The position numbers and the translations under genes are program-made. From Ascaphus truei (Eukaryota > Chordata > Amphibia > Anura > Ascaphidae), in the NCBI GenBank assembly GCA_036426205.1, contig CM071587.1, forward strand, positions 2,730,644 through 2,794,643: 64,000 nucleotides of DNA, read 5' to 3'. The notes beneath the pieces are model-generated. The model saw only the letters and a program-made list of their open reading frames with translations. It did not search any database and had not been told where the DNA came from. Of this stretch, positions 21,501 through 29,229 are shown piece by piece; position 1 is the first letter of the stretch; the number at the start of each line of letters is the position of its first letter.

Positions 21501-22304
21501 CAAAGTGTGCATCTTCTTATTTAATCCTGACCAACCTTAAAACTCGCCCCACAAATCGAGCATCCCAACAGCCTGCACTCATGGCTACTGTCCCACAGTC
21601 ACTCCTACCACCCATTGTGGCCAAGCACTGCCATCTACAGCACTTATTCCCTCACCTGCTGTCTTTGTAAATTTCTCATCATACATCTTAGATTGTAAGT
21701 TCTTCGGGGCAGGGATTTCCTTTCCTATTGCCTGATTTTGCTGCACTTATTGTATTATTATAATTCCCTGCACTGTATTCTTTGTGAAGCGCGGAGTACA
21801 CTTTTGGCGCTATATAAATAAAGACATACAATGATGAAGTCCGTTGTACCCTCCTCTTCATCCAACGGATATTGGACCATACAGGGAGGTCCTTCTGGAG
21901 CAAATTCATGTCAGGAGTGCCTGGGGAACCTCTATTCTTCCCTTGAGATATGTCCGCTCGCCCTGATTTTCGGCGAGTCTCACTGATTTCTGACACCAGT
22001 GGTCTCACCACGTAGGGACTCACTTTTCAACCAAAATGCCAATCTTTGGCCCAGAATCTTCTACTTCCGGCCCTTGGCGGTTGACATCTCTGGTTGTGTG
22101 GAGCAGATGTCACATTTCGGTCTCCCTGTCTCCCCCTCTCCCCTAGGTGTAGTTTGGGTTTACCTATCTGGTTACCTCATCGAGACCACAGGTTCCTGGG
22201 GCCCAATGTTCTACCTGGTGGTAACCGTGAACATTTTGGGTCTTATCGTCTTCCTGGAGTTTGCCAAGTCCGAGAGAATGGACGTTGAAACGATTCACAT
22301 CTAG
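2260..22304 (+). CDS. slc17a9: Vesicular nucleotide transporter SLC17A9 (VNUT), 5'-partial, 11 exons in window
   Basis: This is an MFS-fold, 12-helix anion transporter of the SLC17 family that loads ATP and other nucleotides into secretory vesicles and lysosome-related organelles, driven by membrane potential. Exons: 2260-2399, ~4845-4948 and ~8001-8138 (both indel-damaged), 13204-13300, 14469-14565, 18371-18458, 19445-19479, 19680-19795, 20762-20817, 21023-21052, 22147-22304. Phases at intact junctions agree, and summed exon length (~1,056 bp) equals the ~352 C-terminal codons expected from the 436-residue human protein. Family hallmarks are visible: the MFS loop D-R-x-G-G-E-K, the TM4 R-x-L-M-G-L-L-Q-G, W-I-F-N-V-V-P-W, the F-N-H-S-G / Q-D-L-A-P-S-C-A-G segment, and E-T-T-G-S-W near the end. 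The first ~85 residues and the promoter lie upstream of the window. The assignment rests on recalled family sequence, not a search, but similarity over the intact exons is strong. Confidence 0.94.
2403..3688. repeat. slc17a9: 41-bp GC-rich minisatellite, ~31 copies
   Basis: Units read gggagacgggaggaggcg then ttactccctgggactg then tccgtca. The array starts ~4 bases after the splice donor at 2399/2400. Many copies differ by single-base indels, especially in G and C runs. Three frames look open because the unit length is not a multiple of 3 and the unit lacks stops. Confidence 0.95.
3825..4360. repeat. G-rich polypurine tract (ggga/gagg/ttgtag)n
   Basis: A nearly pure purine strand with repeated gggagaggggg and ttgtag blocks and many G runs of 4 to 9. 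Quadruplex and triplex formation are plausible. Confidence 0.9.
4738..4815. repeat. Four copies of an ~18-bp gcgcggttagcgct repeat
   Basis: A short tandem repeat centred on ggttagcgct, ending ~30 bp before the damaged slc17a9 exon at 4845. Confidence 0.85.
4845..4948 (+). CDS. slc17a9: slc17a9 exon, frame-disrupted: F-P-A-L ... E-N-E-R-A-F-T segment
   Basis: No open frame crosses this stretch, but fragments in successive frames match the next expected part of the transporter. F-P-A-L is at 4854-4865, Q-R-V-R at 4878-4889, and E-N-E-R-A-F-T at 4891-4911 after one extra T at 4890. A V-G-A-x-G-like remnant precedes a ggg|gtaggt donor at 4948/4949. The acceptor is ctcctcgcaag followed by a G run of uncertain length. 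At least four small indels are needed to restore the frame. The order, ~104-bp length and flanking splice sites fit the human exon encoding the TM4-TM5 region. Consensus error is more likely than a dead gene because the later exons are intact. Boundaries are approximate. Confidence 0.72.
5130..5640. repeat. A-rich low-complexity stretch
   Basis: The + strand is dominated by runs of A broken by G, C and T singles (5460-5640). No genuine coding signal is seen; apparent frames are poly-Lys or poly-Phe. It abuts an L2-like tail. Confidence 0.85.
5690..5930 (-). mobile_element. L2-like LINE 3' tail
   Basis: Read on the - strand it has the landmarks tagattgtaag, a cagggactcc-type block, and a tatataaataaga-like end. 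It closely matches the copy at 38012-38250. Such tails are common in amphibian genomes as truncated LINE or SINE 3' ends. Confidence 0.75.
5931..7990. other. Intron sequence, no recognised element or coding
   Basis: AT-rich at first, becoming GC-rich after ~7740 with several G runs (7800-7970). Short open frames (for example 6444-6743) show no family motif. I see nothing to annotate before the damaged exon at 8001. Confidence 0.6.
8001..8138 (+). CDS. slc17a9: slc17a9 exon, frame-disrupted: L-E-W-Y-G-W-E-S ... L-L-W-G-Y-C-M segment
   Basis: The acceptor is gtttacag at 8000 and a likely donor is gagag|gtataa at 8138/8139. Between them, broken frames read A/T-M-G-S-V, then L-E-W (8036-8044), then Y-G-W-E-S after an extra T, then F-Y-x-A-G-F, x-T-L-L-W-G-Y-C-M. 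This is the expected TM5-TM6 segment of SLC17A9. Five or more indels are needed. A short stretch at 8017-8034 does not align well and may be true divergence or error. A very noisy 41-bp array begins ~90 bp after the donor. The left boundary is uncertain and could extend to ~7980. Confidence 0.68.
8225..12560. repeat. slc17a9: ~4.3-kb minisatellite, 41-bp unit, >100 copies
   Basis: The unit reads accatgcatagtgtgactg then taatgggaggttgtgtgtgt plus one base. It begins ~90 bp after the donor of the damaged exon and fills the intron. Nearly every copy has private single-base insertions or deletions, the pattern of unpolished long-read consensus. Confidence 0.95.
12735..12822. mobile_element. Foldback MITE fragment, hAT-like family
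   Basis: It begins cagtgtttcccagctccagt and continues through ctcctcaggg and atccctgct, matching the left arm of the copies at 38560, 45924 and 49586. The right arm is absent. Confidence 0.65.
12858..13150. repeat. slc17a9: 82-bp tandem repeat, ~3.6 copies
   Basis: cctaggttccg recurs at 12861, 12943, 13025 and 13107, an exact 82-bp period. A diverged copy lies at ~12700-12730. The array ends ~50 bp before the exon at 13204. Confidence 0.93.
13204..13300 (+). CDS. slc17a9: slc17a9 exon: central cytoplasmic loop into TM7
   Basis: The acceptor is ggcacag, or alternatively two bases later at cacagag. The donor is gtg|gtgagt at 13300/13301. The exon encodes R-I-L-T-F-E-D-L ... V-P-W-K-R-L-F-R-K-A-P-V-W, with the last W codon split across the intron. 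The V-P-W-x-R-L-F-R-K motif opens the C-terminal half of the transporter in SLC17A9. It lies between an 82-bp array upstream and a ~43-bp array downstream. Confidence 0.93.
13325..14405. repeat. slc17a9: ~37-43-bp minisatellite filling an slc17a9 intron
   Basis: The unit contains acagatcctctcactgcagg and gtgacacagtgacagaggg, with agatcc/agagcc variants. It starts ~25 bp after the donor at 13300 and ends ~60 bp before the acceptor at 14468. Indel noise is strong at 13600-14220. Confidence 0.95.
14469..14565 (+). CDS. slc17a9: slc17a9 exon: TM7
   Basis: The acceptor is catttcag and the donor is tctaag|gtgacg. The first base completes the split tryptophan codon, and 32 codons follow, ending F-P-D-S-K. 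It holds the hydrophobic TM7 with the S-W-L-P-T-F-F-K-E motif typical of the SLC17 family. Confidence 0.94.
14985..15091 (+). mobile_element. MITE family A copy, right end replaced
   Basis: It carries gcttatttgcatgtc (14998-15012) and the family-A body through agacctgcctaag. The expected right inverted repeat is missing, and a family-B element begins exactly there. Confidence 0.7.
15090..15936. mobile_element. GC-rich palindromic MITE, family B
   Basis: The left end taaggcctcggtcccgctgc is mirrored at the right end (complement of cgtgcaacgggacctta). The body holds GT microsatellites (15360-15590), runs of G/C, repeated atggccgc and ccaatgggg boxes, and the palindrome ccgcagatcgcgg (15853-15866). 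Related elements are at 30807, 40846, 62872 and 63201. Confidence 0.65.
15937..16140. other. Probable further family-B copy broken by the assembly gap
   Basis: A new ctaagggcccgctccc start follows the previous element directly. GC-rich repeated gtggtttgagcgggggg units run into 34 N bases, so the right half cannot be read. Confidence 0.45.
16083..16116. other. Assembly gap, 34 N
   Basis: Undetermined bases inside a G-run-rich tandem stretch. The true length is unknown. Confidence 1.
16655..16870. repeat. (GT)n-rich low-complexity sequence
   Basis: Interrupted GT/GTGT runs with dispersed gtgacaac blocks. No coding signal. Confidence 0.85.
16915..18330. repeat. slc17a9: ~29-bp minisatellite (cctgtagcgctgtgttctct...)
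   Basis: The array is well conserved from 17730 to 18330 and very noisy from 16915 to 17730. It ends ~40 bp before the exon at 18371. Confidence 0.93.
18371..18458 (+). CDS. slc17a9: slc17a9 exon: TM8
   Basis: The acceptor is ttattttcag and the donor is cagg|gtaagg. It encodes G-W-I-F-N-V-V-P-W-L-V-A-I-P through S-D-H-L-I-T-Q and leaves in phase 1. Identity to the SLC17A9 family is very high. The 29-bp array in the preceding intron ends ~40 bp before the acceptor. Confidence 0.95.
18519..18830 (+). mobile_element. Possible interspersed repeat (taaggagca...ccaat)
   Basis: Starts near ttaaaggagcaatccaccct and contains ccaataagaagccaaccaat and cagccattttgtttcccctc. A similar arrangement (taaaggagcagtcc, ccaataggaagctgcaatg) occurs at ~38815-39060. 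The family is not identified. Confidence 0.4.
18831..19440. other. Intron sequence, weakly repetitive
   Basis: 18930-19060 contains two ccctaaccagtaaac-type segments. The remainder has no recognised motif. Confidence 0.45.
19445..19479 (+). CDS. slc17a9: slc17a9 micro-exon (35 bp)
   Basis: The acceptor is ctcctgcag and the donor is atgcag|gtaaga. It completes a glycine codon and encodes Y-K-T-V-W-V-R-K-L-M-Q, the loop between TM8 and TM9. Phase and the R-K-L-M-Q motif agree with the family. Confidence 0.93.
19680..19795 (+). CDS. slc17a9: slc17a9 exon: TM9-TM10
   Basis: The acceptor is atacacag and the donor is aaccacag|gtaagtcac. It encodes V-I-G-M-G-A-A-S-A-F ... V-G-L-Q-T-F-N-H and leaves in phase 2 within a serine codon. 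The intron continues directly into a tandem array that repeats the exon-end/donor sequence. Confidence 0.95.
19787..20055 (+). repeat. slc17a9: Tandem array of a 5' splice site, ~8 copies
   Basis: The genuine exon end and donor (aaccacag|gtaagtcac, 19788-19804) is followed by ~30-bp tandem copies of the same junction plus ctctctgcccctctctgtat. Four copies keep a usable AG|GTAAGT or AG|GTAAAT donor (about 19905-20040). Others are mutated, for example cagccaagtc and cagataagta. Confidence 0.88.
20350..20665. repeat. slc17a9: ~52-bp minisatellite in an slc17a9 intron
   Basis: gggtcacagtg recurs every ~52 bp with tgtggtcccctgtc and gggttgggtcggtca blocks. About six copies. Confidence 0.9.
20762..20817 (+). 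CDS. slc17a9: slc17a9 exon: signature Q-D-L-A-P-S-C-A-G
   Basis: The acceptor is ctccatgcag and the donor is tttg|gtaaga. It completes the serine and encodes G-I-T-V-N-V-Q-D-L-A-P-S-C-A-G-F-L-F. The N-H-S-G ... D-L-A-P segment is diagnostic for SLC17 transporters. Confidence 0.95.
21023..21052 (+). CDS. slc17a9: slc17a9 micro-exon (30 bp): TM11 start
   Basis: The acceptor is tcctaacag and the donor is ctcg|gtaagt. It encodes (G)-V-A-N-T-G-G-A-L-L-(G), and the phases match both neighbouring exons. Confidence 0.93.
21338..21376 (+). ncRNA. Hammerhead-ribozyme-like motif (degenerate)
   Basis: TTGATAA (21341-21347, for the CTGATGA core) is followed by a perfect 6-bp stem GGCTGC/GCAGCC with loop TATGT (21349-21365), then GAAA (21366-21369) and GGTC. 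The order matches the core, helix II and GAAA of hammerheads known from Penelope-like elements. Core changes suggest it is inactive. Confidence 0.4.
21410..21835 (+). mobile_element. L2-like LINE 3' end
   Basis: A CT-rich 3'-UTR-like stretch leads into tagattgtaagttcttcggg, then gcgctatataaataaaga at the end. Same tail family as 54540-54690, + orientation. Confidence 0.75.
22147..22304 (+). CDS. slc17a9: slc17a9 terminal exon: TM11-12 and stop
   Basis: The acceptor is tctcccctag. It encodes V-V-W-V-Y-L-S-G-Y-L-I-E-T-T-G-S-W, then a hydrophobic TM12 and a short charged tail E-R-M-D-V-E-T-I-H-I before TAG at 22302-22304. Confidence 0.95.
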
Positions 22305-22696
22305 AGGGTGTGGAGACGGGCACGAGGCACGTAGGAATATACCAACTGCCAATGCAGCGCCAGTGACGTCGGACGCCCGGTCTTCTGCCTGTAAGAGCGG
22401 CAGCAGTGGAGGCCTCTGGGGATAGATCAGACATCGCTGGGGAAGGATACGTGGATTTACTTCCCATTCCATGTCCATATGTCCGGTGTTCATCTGCGTT
22501 GAAATATGGCGGCACTCAGCTGCAGAAGGAGATGGAAAATGCTATTTAGTTCCGGAAAGTTGCGCCTCTGCCAGGGGGTTAATGGTGCACTTTTGTTGGT
22601 TAATATGTGAGCCAGTCTCTGTAATACAGGGGCCTTCACAGGTATCATTTGTGCTGTATTTTAATTTTATTTATTTTTGTGTTGCAAAGGAAATCC

Positions 22697-22990
22697 CACG
22701 TAACCCCCCCCAAACGTACACACGTAACCCCCCCAAACATACTTGCGTAACCCCCCCCAAACATACATGCGTAACCCCCCCCAAACAAACATGTGTAACT
22801 CCCCCAAACATACATGTGTAACCCCCCCAAACCTACACGCGTAACCCCCCCAAACCTACACGCGTAACCCCCCCAAACGTACACGCGTAACCCCCCACAA
22901 ACGTACACGCGTAACCCCCTCACACGTACACGCGTAACCCCCCGACACGTACACGCGTAACCCCCCCACACCCCAAACGTACACGCGTTA
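22697..22990. repeat. slc17a9: ~22-bp C-run minisatellite in the slc17a9 3' UTR
   Basis: The unit is cgtaaccccccc followed by aaacgtacacg, ~13 copies with varied C-run lengths. Confidence 0.93.
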
Positions 22991-23013
22991 CTCCCCCAAC
23001 ATACATATTCTGC

Positions 23014-23019
23014 AATAAA
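23014..23019 (+). promoter_or_regulatory. slc17a9: Poly(A) signal AATAAA of slc17a9
   Basis: A canonical AATAAA hexamer ~710 bp after the stop codon and just past the C-rich array. Cleavage would fall about 15-25 bases further on. Confidence 0.75.
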
Positions 23020-23039
23020 CAGTCTGAAACATTTTTACC

Positions 23040-24830
23040 GTTTCGAATTTGTCCTTCGTTAGCTGCCGTTAACCCCATCAGTGCTGGAAGGGATGAGTGG
23101 TGTACGGGGAGTATACAGTGATGTTATGGGAATCCATGCAGGGCAGCGTCACCGTTTCTTACCCCAGTATAAAGACGTGTGAAGTTCTGGGGGGGGGGGG
23201 GTCTCAGTGCTTCACAATCCGACAGCAAAGGGGTTCAAAATAGCCGTGGCATGACACTGTATAAAAGGCGTAGGGAGGGTCACAGTCACAAAGTGTTCCC
23301 CTCCCCCCACACGCGTGTCAGGCTCTCATTACGGAGTCTGGATCCCATGATGAAAGCGTGGGTTCCCAAATAAATTACAAGCCAGTTTGGGAGGAGCGCA
23401 GGGTTTGTGTATCTGTTCCCTTTTCCTAGCAGCACATTAGGAATTGCAAGTTCTATGGTGTTACTGGTACAGGGGGTCAGAGCTCCCCTCATTCTGTTTT
23501 GCTAGATGGAATAGAGCAGGCGTGGACAACCCATGGTCAGACCCTCACCCCTCCCCAGAGGGGCACCTGGGCACCAGAAGTTGGGCCTAACTGTCTACGG
23601 GATCGGAAGCCTTCCTGCAAGGTTTGGAGGGGAGGTTCCCTGGGTGCTGGGTTCCCTGGGTGCTGGGTTCCCTGGGTGCTTGGTTAACTGGGTGCTGGGT
23701 TCCCCGGGGCTGGTTATCATGGGTGCTGGCTTCCCTGGGTGCTTGGTGCTAGGTTCCCTGGGTGCTTGGTGCTAGGTGGCGCTCATGCTTGGAGAGCTGG
23801 TGACGTCGCCGCTCTCAAGCATGAACGCGGTCAGCGCCAGCGGGGCCGCAGCCTTACAGTGGAAGACATTTATTCTGTATGTTGTTTATTAATCCCGTCT
23901 GAGATATCTGGCCAGGGTTTGGTAAAGTTCAATATACATATATAATATTATTATTATTTTGCCTGGAGACAGCTACGAAATACTCAAAAATGAAAAATGT
24001 GCCCGGGCAGACGGTTTGAGCAAATTTAAAAGAAAATGACAAAAGTGACATTTATCTGACATTTTTTCTCCTTTAAACAGGACATTCGCAGCGTTTTCAA
24101 ACTGCGCCCCGGGATTTGGGGACGTCCCTCCAGCTCCTGCAACTGTAAATGTTAATCTGGAATGAGATTATGTACATTTGCAATAATAGTTTATTAATAC
24201 TAATGAGGTATTATCAATTAATATTAATTAAAACATTTTTCCATTTTTGTTGTGTGTGTGACTGAGCTCCCCGTTGAACTTCTGTAAGGGCAGCATTATC
24301 TGATGGTCAGCTAACTCCTAGAGTGCCTCATTGCAGTGATTTAACTCTTTCACTGCTAACATCCCTGCAGGAAGTAACTAATTTCATCATTCTCTGCCTG
24401 CACATTTCCAGCACAGACATGTTTAGCCCGCACTCCCAAACTATTTTAATTTGGGGCAGAGGAATTGATGGGTGAAAATATATATGGCTGCCAAGTGTGC
24501 CTTCTTTAGTTTCATGAAAGCCCTTTCACTTTGGTTCCTCTGAGCTGTTCCTGCTCCTCTGGCAGTGTGAATGAAGGGAGGAGAGTTAAAGGGACCCCCA
24601 GATGTCCATGCTGGTTCTGCGCTTAAGGCGTCTGACTGATAAAAAGCCCAGTCCATGAGAGAGAAGGGATTTAAAAACATGGCCTGGGGCAGGCGCCTCT
24701 TATTAGTAGCATCCCATGTGCTTTTGTATGGAGATTTGCATACGTTGAGCTTTTAAAGGGATCTTCCATCTGTTCCCCTACAACAAAAGCAACAGTGTAA
24801 CCTGTTCCGTACCAGAGGTACCTGCAACGC
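23040..24830. other. Intergenic, mostly unrecognised
   Basis: Contains a short 16-bp repeat (ccctgggtgctgggtt, 23635-23780) and G runs at 23190. Apart from these, no coding or repeat family is recognised. Confidence 0.55.
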
Positions 24831-24831
24831 A

Positions 24832-25950
24832 TTGCAGAGCGAGATAACTGCATGCAGAGCGCTACAACTGCATGCAGAGCGATATAACGGCATTCAGAGC
24901 GCTATGACTGAATGCATGCAGAGCGCTATAGCTGCATTCAGAGTGCTATAACTGCATGCAGAGCGAGATAATTGCATGCAGAGCGCTACAACTGCATGCA
25001 GAGTGCTATAACTGCATGCAGAGCGAGATAATTGCATGCAGAGCGCTACAACTGCATGCAGAGTGCTATAACTGCATGCAGAGCGAGATAACTGCATGCA
25101 GAGCGCTATAACTGCATGCAGAGTGCTATAACTGCATGCAGGGCGATATAATGGCATTCAGAGTGCTATGACTGCATGCACAGTGATATAAATGCATGCA
25201 GCGCTACAACTGCATGCAGAGCGATATAACGGCATTCAGAGCGCTATGACTGAATGCATGCATAGCGCTATAGCTGCATGCAGAGCGCTATGACTGCGTG
25301 CAGAGCGATATAACTGCATTCAGAGTGCTATGACTGAATGCGGAGCAACATAACTGCATGCAGAGTGATATAATTGCATGCAGAGCGCTACAACTGCATG
25401 CAGAGGGATACAACTGCATGCAGTGATATAACTGCATGCAGAGCGCTATGACTGAATGCAGAGCGATATAACTGCATGCAGAGCGATATAACTGCCTGCA
25501 GAGCGATATAACTGCATTCAGAGTGCTATGACTGAATGCGGAGCGACATAACTGCATGCAGAGTGATATAATTGCATGCAGAGCGCTACAACTGCATGCA
25601 GAGGGATACACCTGCATGCAGTGATATAACTGCATGCAGAGCTATATAACTGCATGCAGAGCGCTATGACTGAATGCAGAGCAATATAACTGCATGCAGA
25701 GCGATATAACTGCATGCAGAGCGATATAACTGCATGCAGAGCGCCATGACTGAATGCAGAGCGCTATAACTGCATGCAGAGCACTATGGCTGCATGCAGA
25801 GCGATATAACTGCATGCAGAGCGAGATAACTGCATGCAGAGCGCTATGACTGAATGCAGAGCGATATAACTGCATGCAGAGCACTATGGCTGCTTGCAGA
25901 GTGATATAACAGCATGCAGAGCGATATAACTGCATGCAGAGCGATATAAC
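24832..25950. repeat. 20-bp satellite, left block (~55 copies)
   Basis: The unit is CTGCATGCAGAGCGATATAA with variants (gctaca, gctatgactgaatg). Each unit contains the 10-bp palindrome CTGCATGCAG. The array resumes at 28855 on the far side of the Penelope-like insertion. Confidence 0.95.
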
Positions 25951-26028
25951 GCAAATCTTTTCATGGGTGTATGGGAAGACCAGATTTGGCTTATTGCATA
26001 GCTCGGCGCGAACTTGGTCCTATGGCAG

Positions 26029-27130
26029 AGATTTATAGATGACGTCATCTTCATCTGGTGGGTGGATAAGGAAAGTCTTACATTCATAGACTACATCAAT
26101 GACCATTAATAACATTTGAGGTTCACCTGCGATTACAGCAAGTATCAAGTTAACTTTTTAGATCGTACCATTTTTATTGAAAGTGAGCACATGAAGACGA
26201 AAACTTATTTTAACAGGTGGATAGCAATAATTATTTATTACAGTCGAGCTGCCACCTTCCTCGCTGAATTAGAAATGTGCCCTGTGGTCAGTTCAAAAGA
26301 GTAAGGAGAAATTGTACTGATCTTGAGACTTTTAATGAACAATCTTTTTTCCTCCAGGACTGATTTCTAGAGAGAGAATATAATTGGGATAACGTTCAAG
26401 ATGCAACAAACAAAGCACAGTGCATAGATCGAAAATAACTTTTAAAAACAAAAACAGAGGGAGCCGAGTCAGATAATAGTGGTTTTAATTTTGCATTTCT
26501 TACAGATTATAATCGACAGGCAGATTAAAATAAAAAATATCTTTAAAAGACACTGGCATAATGTAAAAAAACGACCCTATTTTAGGAGAGAGCGTCCCTG
26601 AAAGACCTTCTGTTATCTTCAAAAGAGCGAATATCCTGAAAATTAAAAAAGAAACAAATAATTGGTTACCGCAGATAAAGGGTTTCTTCGGCTGCACTAC
26701 GTGCAAGGCATGCCAATTTAGAGCTGCAGACCAGTTTGCATTTACTTCCCATATTACCAAGGAGAGATTTGAAATTGCCAAACATATAGCCCGCGGGACA
26801 GGAATATGTCATTTATGTGCTAGCCTGCCCATGCAGGCTACAATACGTGGGGAAAACGACAAGACCTATTAAAACTAGGATCTTGGAACGTGTTGGCAAC
26901 ATAAGAAGAAAGGTTACTACTCACCTCCTATCTAACCATTTTATTACCCATCACCAGGGGATTCCTCTGGTGTAATATATACTGGGATTGAGCATGTGTT
27001 GCCTCACTGGAGGGGGGGGGGGGTGACAGGAACCTGGAACTCACTAAACGTGAGACCTTTTGGATATTCACATTAAAAACATTGATGCCACAAGGACCAC
27101 ATGTTGATAATAGAGCTAGGGGTCTTGTGA
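26029..27130 (+). pseudogene. Penelope-like RT / GIY-YIG endonuclease remnant
   Basis: This is the C-terminal third of a Penelope protein: RT motif C and following strands, then the Cys-rich linker, then the GIY-YIG endonuclease used for target nicking. The nuclease frame runs open at ~26805-26970, stops, and continues in another frame (I-E-H-V-L-P-H-W, then K-R-E-T-F-W). The N-terminal RT motifs are absent, so the copy is 5'-truncated as well as decayed. Confidence 0.78.
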
Positions 27131-27342
27131 TATGGTTATCTTTTGGTGATGGGACACATATTCACCTATAGACATATATATTGTATAATATTTATTGTAT
27201 TTGGTGTGCTGATATGTTGTTCCGCAGTCTTGTTTTTATATTATATTTGACTAATATCCTTTTTTTTATTCTTCTGTTACATACATTATCTACTATGGAG
27301 AAAACTTCACTCGCCGTATTGTTAGGTATTGATAGTGTAGAT

Positions 27343-28000
27343 CAGGCCTGCCCAACTCGTAAAGTGAGAAGGGCCGAACTGCTCCAAGGAAAAAAAAATG
27401 GGCCGCACGGGTTAAATCATCATCATCATCATCATCTCATCATCATCATCATCTCTCCTCAGCACCTCTCATCACATCCATCCTCATACTCCCCCAGAAC
27501 CCCTCACTATCAACCTTTACGATACTCCCCATCTATCTCTCATACCCCCATCTCTCCCCCCTCACACACACAATCCCAACCAACCCCCTCCACTCAACAC
27601 ACAATACCACCCCTCCCACATCCCCCCAGCACATTTCATGTCAGCAGCTCCTCCCCCCCAGTCAGCATCCCCCCAAGTCAGCATCCTCCCCAGTCTCTCT
27701 TCCCTCAATATAAACCCTCTCCCCCTCTCCCCTCCCTAAATCACACCCTCTCCCCCCTCCTCTCAATATGACTCTCTCCCCCTCCCCTATGACCATCACC
27801 AGGCCCTATCACAATACTCCTCCCCATCCCCTCCCCTCAATATGACTCTCTCCCCCTCCCCTCAATATGACACTCTCTCCCCCTCCCCTCAATATGACTC
27901 TCTCTCCCTCCCCTCAATATTAATTAATTAACTGGCGCCCGGCCGGAGTCATCGCGGCCGCACAGAGAGGCCAGACGGGCCGCATGTTGTGCAGGCCTGG
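27343..28000. mobile_element. Non-autonomous hAT-like element with 8-bp target duplication
   Basis: The ends CAGGCCTGCCCAAC and GTGCAGGCCTG are inverted, and gtgtagat flanks both sides (27335-27342, 28001-28008). The body has a (CAT)n run (27417-27460), a CT-rich ctctccccctcccctcaata array (27770-27920), and paired gggccgc motifs near both ends. An 8-bp duplication fits the hAT superfamily. Confidence 0.75.
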
Positions 28001-28339
28001 GTGTAGATTGACATTTTATTATGGATTGTGTTAGTGTTTTATGATTATGCTGTTTGGGGGCAGCATACTCATATATTTATTATATATTGTGTACTATTAT
28101 ATTTTTAACCACGGGTCTGTTTTACTAGATTAAACTATTATTTATTTTATTTTTGACCATTGGTCTGTTTATTGTATTAAATATTGTGTTATTTGATGTG
28201 CAAAATCCTTGTATATTTGCTTATATGATATTTAATCAAATTACACTGAAGATAGGTGTGTTTTATCCGAGAGCCAATAGGGAGAGCGTTTAGATTTAGT
28301 AGGGGGTATATATACCACTCGTGAAACAGTAGTGAGTCA

Positions 28340-28390
28340 CTCCTGAGGAAGCCGTCATTTGCGTACGGCGAAACGCGGGATCCGGAGAGA
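28340..28390 (+). ncRNA. Hammerhead-ribozyme-like motif in the Penelope-like element
   Basis: CTGAGGA (28343-28349; canonical CTGATGA) is followed by the stem GCCGT/ACGGC (28351-28369), GAAA (28370-28373), then cgcggatc-like sequence. ctcc before the core and ggag after it could pair as helix I. Penelope-like elements are known to carry such ribozymes. The core substitution makes activity doubtful. Confidence 0.5.
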
Positions 28391-28854
28391 GAGGCATCCC
28401 CCAAGGTATCCCGACGGGCAAATTCGTGTGACCGGAATTGACGTCGGAGGATCGCGGTGGATGCGGAAGTGATTGGAGGCCTGTATGGTGGAGTGGTGAG
28501 ATCGCGACTTCCCATATAGCAACACCTTTTACTTAACATGCCTTTAATTCACTTACACAATGTAAGCCTTCACTTGTGAGTTTTATGTTTGATAAATATC
28601 CTTTTAATTTGATCTGCACTATGGCTTTGTCTCTCTGCGTTTGAGATCTACCGAAACTTCTGCATCACACATACAGGGTTATCACTGCCACGGTTTGGAT
28701 TTTTGCTTGATTATTTCTACTCACTTGTGAGCAGGAATTCTGTAGCTCCTTTTTTATTTTAAATTTTCACTGTTCTTGCAATATTGCACTATGTAAAAAA
28801 ATGTCTTTATATGGATTTCATCATCGCTCCCCTTTTGGTTTGGAGAAAATTCAA

Positions 28855-29212
28855 TATGACTGAATGCAGAGCGATATAACGTCATGCAGAGGCAGAGCGA
28901 TATACTGTAACTGCATGCAGAGCGCTGACTGCATGCAGAGCGATATAGCTGCATGCAGAGCTATATAACCGCATGCAGAGCGATATAACTGCATGCAGAG
29001 CGACATAGCTGCATACAGCTATACTGTATAACAGCATGCAGAGCTATATAACTGCATGCAGAGCGACATAGCTGCATACAGCTATATAACTGCATGCAGA
29101 GCAATATAACAGCATGCAGAGCAATATAACAGCATGCAGAGCTATATAACAGCATGCAGAGCTATATAACTGCATGCAGAACGATATGACTACATGCAGA
29201 GCAATGTGTTAC
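28855..29212. repeat. 20-bp satellite, right block
   Basis: Same unit as 24832-25950, with more variation (gctatataac, gacatagctg, catacagc). It continues the array after the Penelope-like insertion. Confidence 0.93.
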
Positions 29213-29229
29213 AGTCCTTTCTTGGTAAA

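Larger units (their letters stand above)
22305..23035 (+). other. slc17a9: slc17a9 3' UTR with an internal minisatellite
   Basis: Sequence from the stop to just past the AATAAA at 23014-23019. About 290 bp of it (22697-22990) is a ~22-bp tandem repeat rich in runs of C. No earlier AATAAA is seen after the stop. Confidence 0.75.
25951..28854 (+). mobile_element. Degenerate Penelope-like retroelement inserted in the satellite
   Basis: The element is bounded on both sides by the 20-bp satellite. It contains RT motif R-F-I-D-D-V-I-F-I-W (F-I-D-D at 26032-26043) followed by N-L-R-F-T and V-N-F-L-D. A C-x2-C-x2-C linker (~26690-26715) precedes a GIY-YIG-type nuclease region V-I-Y-V-L-A-C-P-C ... 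Y-V-G-K-T-T-R (26805-26870) and a downstream E-T-F-W-I-F-T-L-K-T. RT plus C-terminal GIY-YIG is the Penelope arrangement. Several stops and frameshifts make it inactive. A hAT-like element (27343-28000) is nested inside, and a hammerhead-like motif lies at 28343-28380. Confidence 0.8.

Noticed and set aside
22147..22304. Last slc17a9 exon as a separate small gene
   Set aside because: Acceptor, phase and motif continuity show it is the terminal exon of the same transporter.
24832..25950. Possible CRISPR-like array
   Set aside because: Units are contiguous 20-bp satellite copies without unique spacers, in a eukaryotic context.
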